Shown one piece after another: positions 7,052 through 7,090 of a DNA stretch of 7,090 nt. The stretch comes from Cardiobacterium sp963553325. Lineage in GTDB: Bacteria > Pseudomonadota > Gammaproteobacteria > Cardiobacteriales > Cardiobacteriaceae. The notes below the pieces were generated by a model, which ran no database searches, was not told the origin of the DNA, and saw only the letters and a list, made by a program, of their open reading frames with translations. The stretch's first letter is position 1, and each line of letters opens with the position of its first letter. Made by a program: the position numbers and the translations under genes. The DNA lies in contig CAUVOF010000102.1 in the NCBI GenBank assembly GCA_963553325.1, forward strand, positions 1 through 7,090, in the 5' to 3' direction.

Positions 7052-7090
7052 ATGGAGGCTAAAAAACGCTGTAAGCCTTATGCTGCAAGG
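7052..7090 (+). CDS. Possible start of an unknown gene, cut by the window edge
   Basis: An ATG at 7052 opens a frame of 13 codons (MEAKKRCKPYAAR) that runs off the right edge. AGGA at 7044-7047 lies only 4 nt before it, a short but possible Shine-Dalgarno spacing. The peptide is basic and matches nothing I recognise. Thirteen codons could be chance, and the same bases may instead form a terminator hairpin. Confidence 0.12.
   Translation, partial: MEAKKRCKPYAAR
7061..7090. terminator. Possible left half of a terminator hairpin after rnd, cut by the window edge
   Basis: A run of six A (7061-7066) is followed by CGCTGTAAGCCTT, a 7-nt ATGCTGC and AAGG. CCTT (7076-7079) pairs with AAGG (7087-7090), and the arm could extend if the following bases are CTTACAGCG. 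An A run before such an arm is typical of a bidirectional terminator, which would end rnd. The rest of the 7003-7090 stretch shows nothing else clear. Confidence 0.3.

Overview
The window is a stretch of ordinary bacterial chromosome, most likely from a gammaproteobacterium. The evidence is the type of GlnRS, RNase D, TsaC and DauA-like SulP transporter, and a small SLT-fold lipoprotein whose motifs match a Pseudomonas-type family I know. The GC-rich, C-ending codon use would suit a Cardiobacteriales-like organism, but that placement is only a guess. I see no prophage, complete insertion sequence, CRISPR array, defence island or biosynthetic cluster.

Layout from left to right. The first 38 bases, on the minus strand, are the 5' end of the tmRNA gene ssrA, with a TATAAT -10 box just upstream. 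Diverging from it is a SulP-family anion transporter with a C-terminal STAS domain (145-1758, plus). A strong bidirectional terminator (about 1760-1786) separates it from a convergent three-gene minus-strand operon. That operon, in transcription order, is an SLT-domain lipoprotein (4142-3483), tsaC (3482-2922) and purK (2910-1789). The first two genes abut with no base between stop and start, and the purK ribosome-binding site overlaps the tsaC stop codon. An 81-bp divergent promoter region separates the operon from glnS (4224-5870, plus). The rnd gene for RNase D (5944-7002, plus) follows 73 bp later. The last 88 bases hold no clear gene; they contain what may be the left half of a terminator hairpin cut by the window edge.

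Functional theme: most of the genes serve RNA and translation. These are tmRNA ribosome rescue, TsaC for the t6A37 tRNA modification, GlnRS for tRNA charging and RNase D for tRNA 3' trimming. With them are one purine-biosynthesis enzyme (PurK), one cell-wall lipoprotein and one membrane transporter. The transporter gene stands out by its AT-richer codon use. I did not find a new biological system. The points most worth a second look are the tmRNA end at the left edge, the mixed SLT lipoprotein-tsaC-purK operon, the altered KxR motif of TsaC, the base composition of the transporter gene, and the cut-off hairpin at the right edge.
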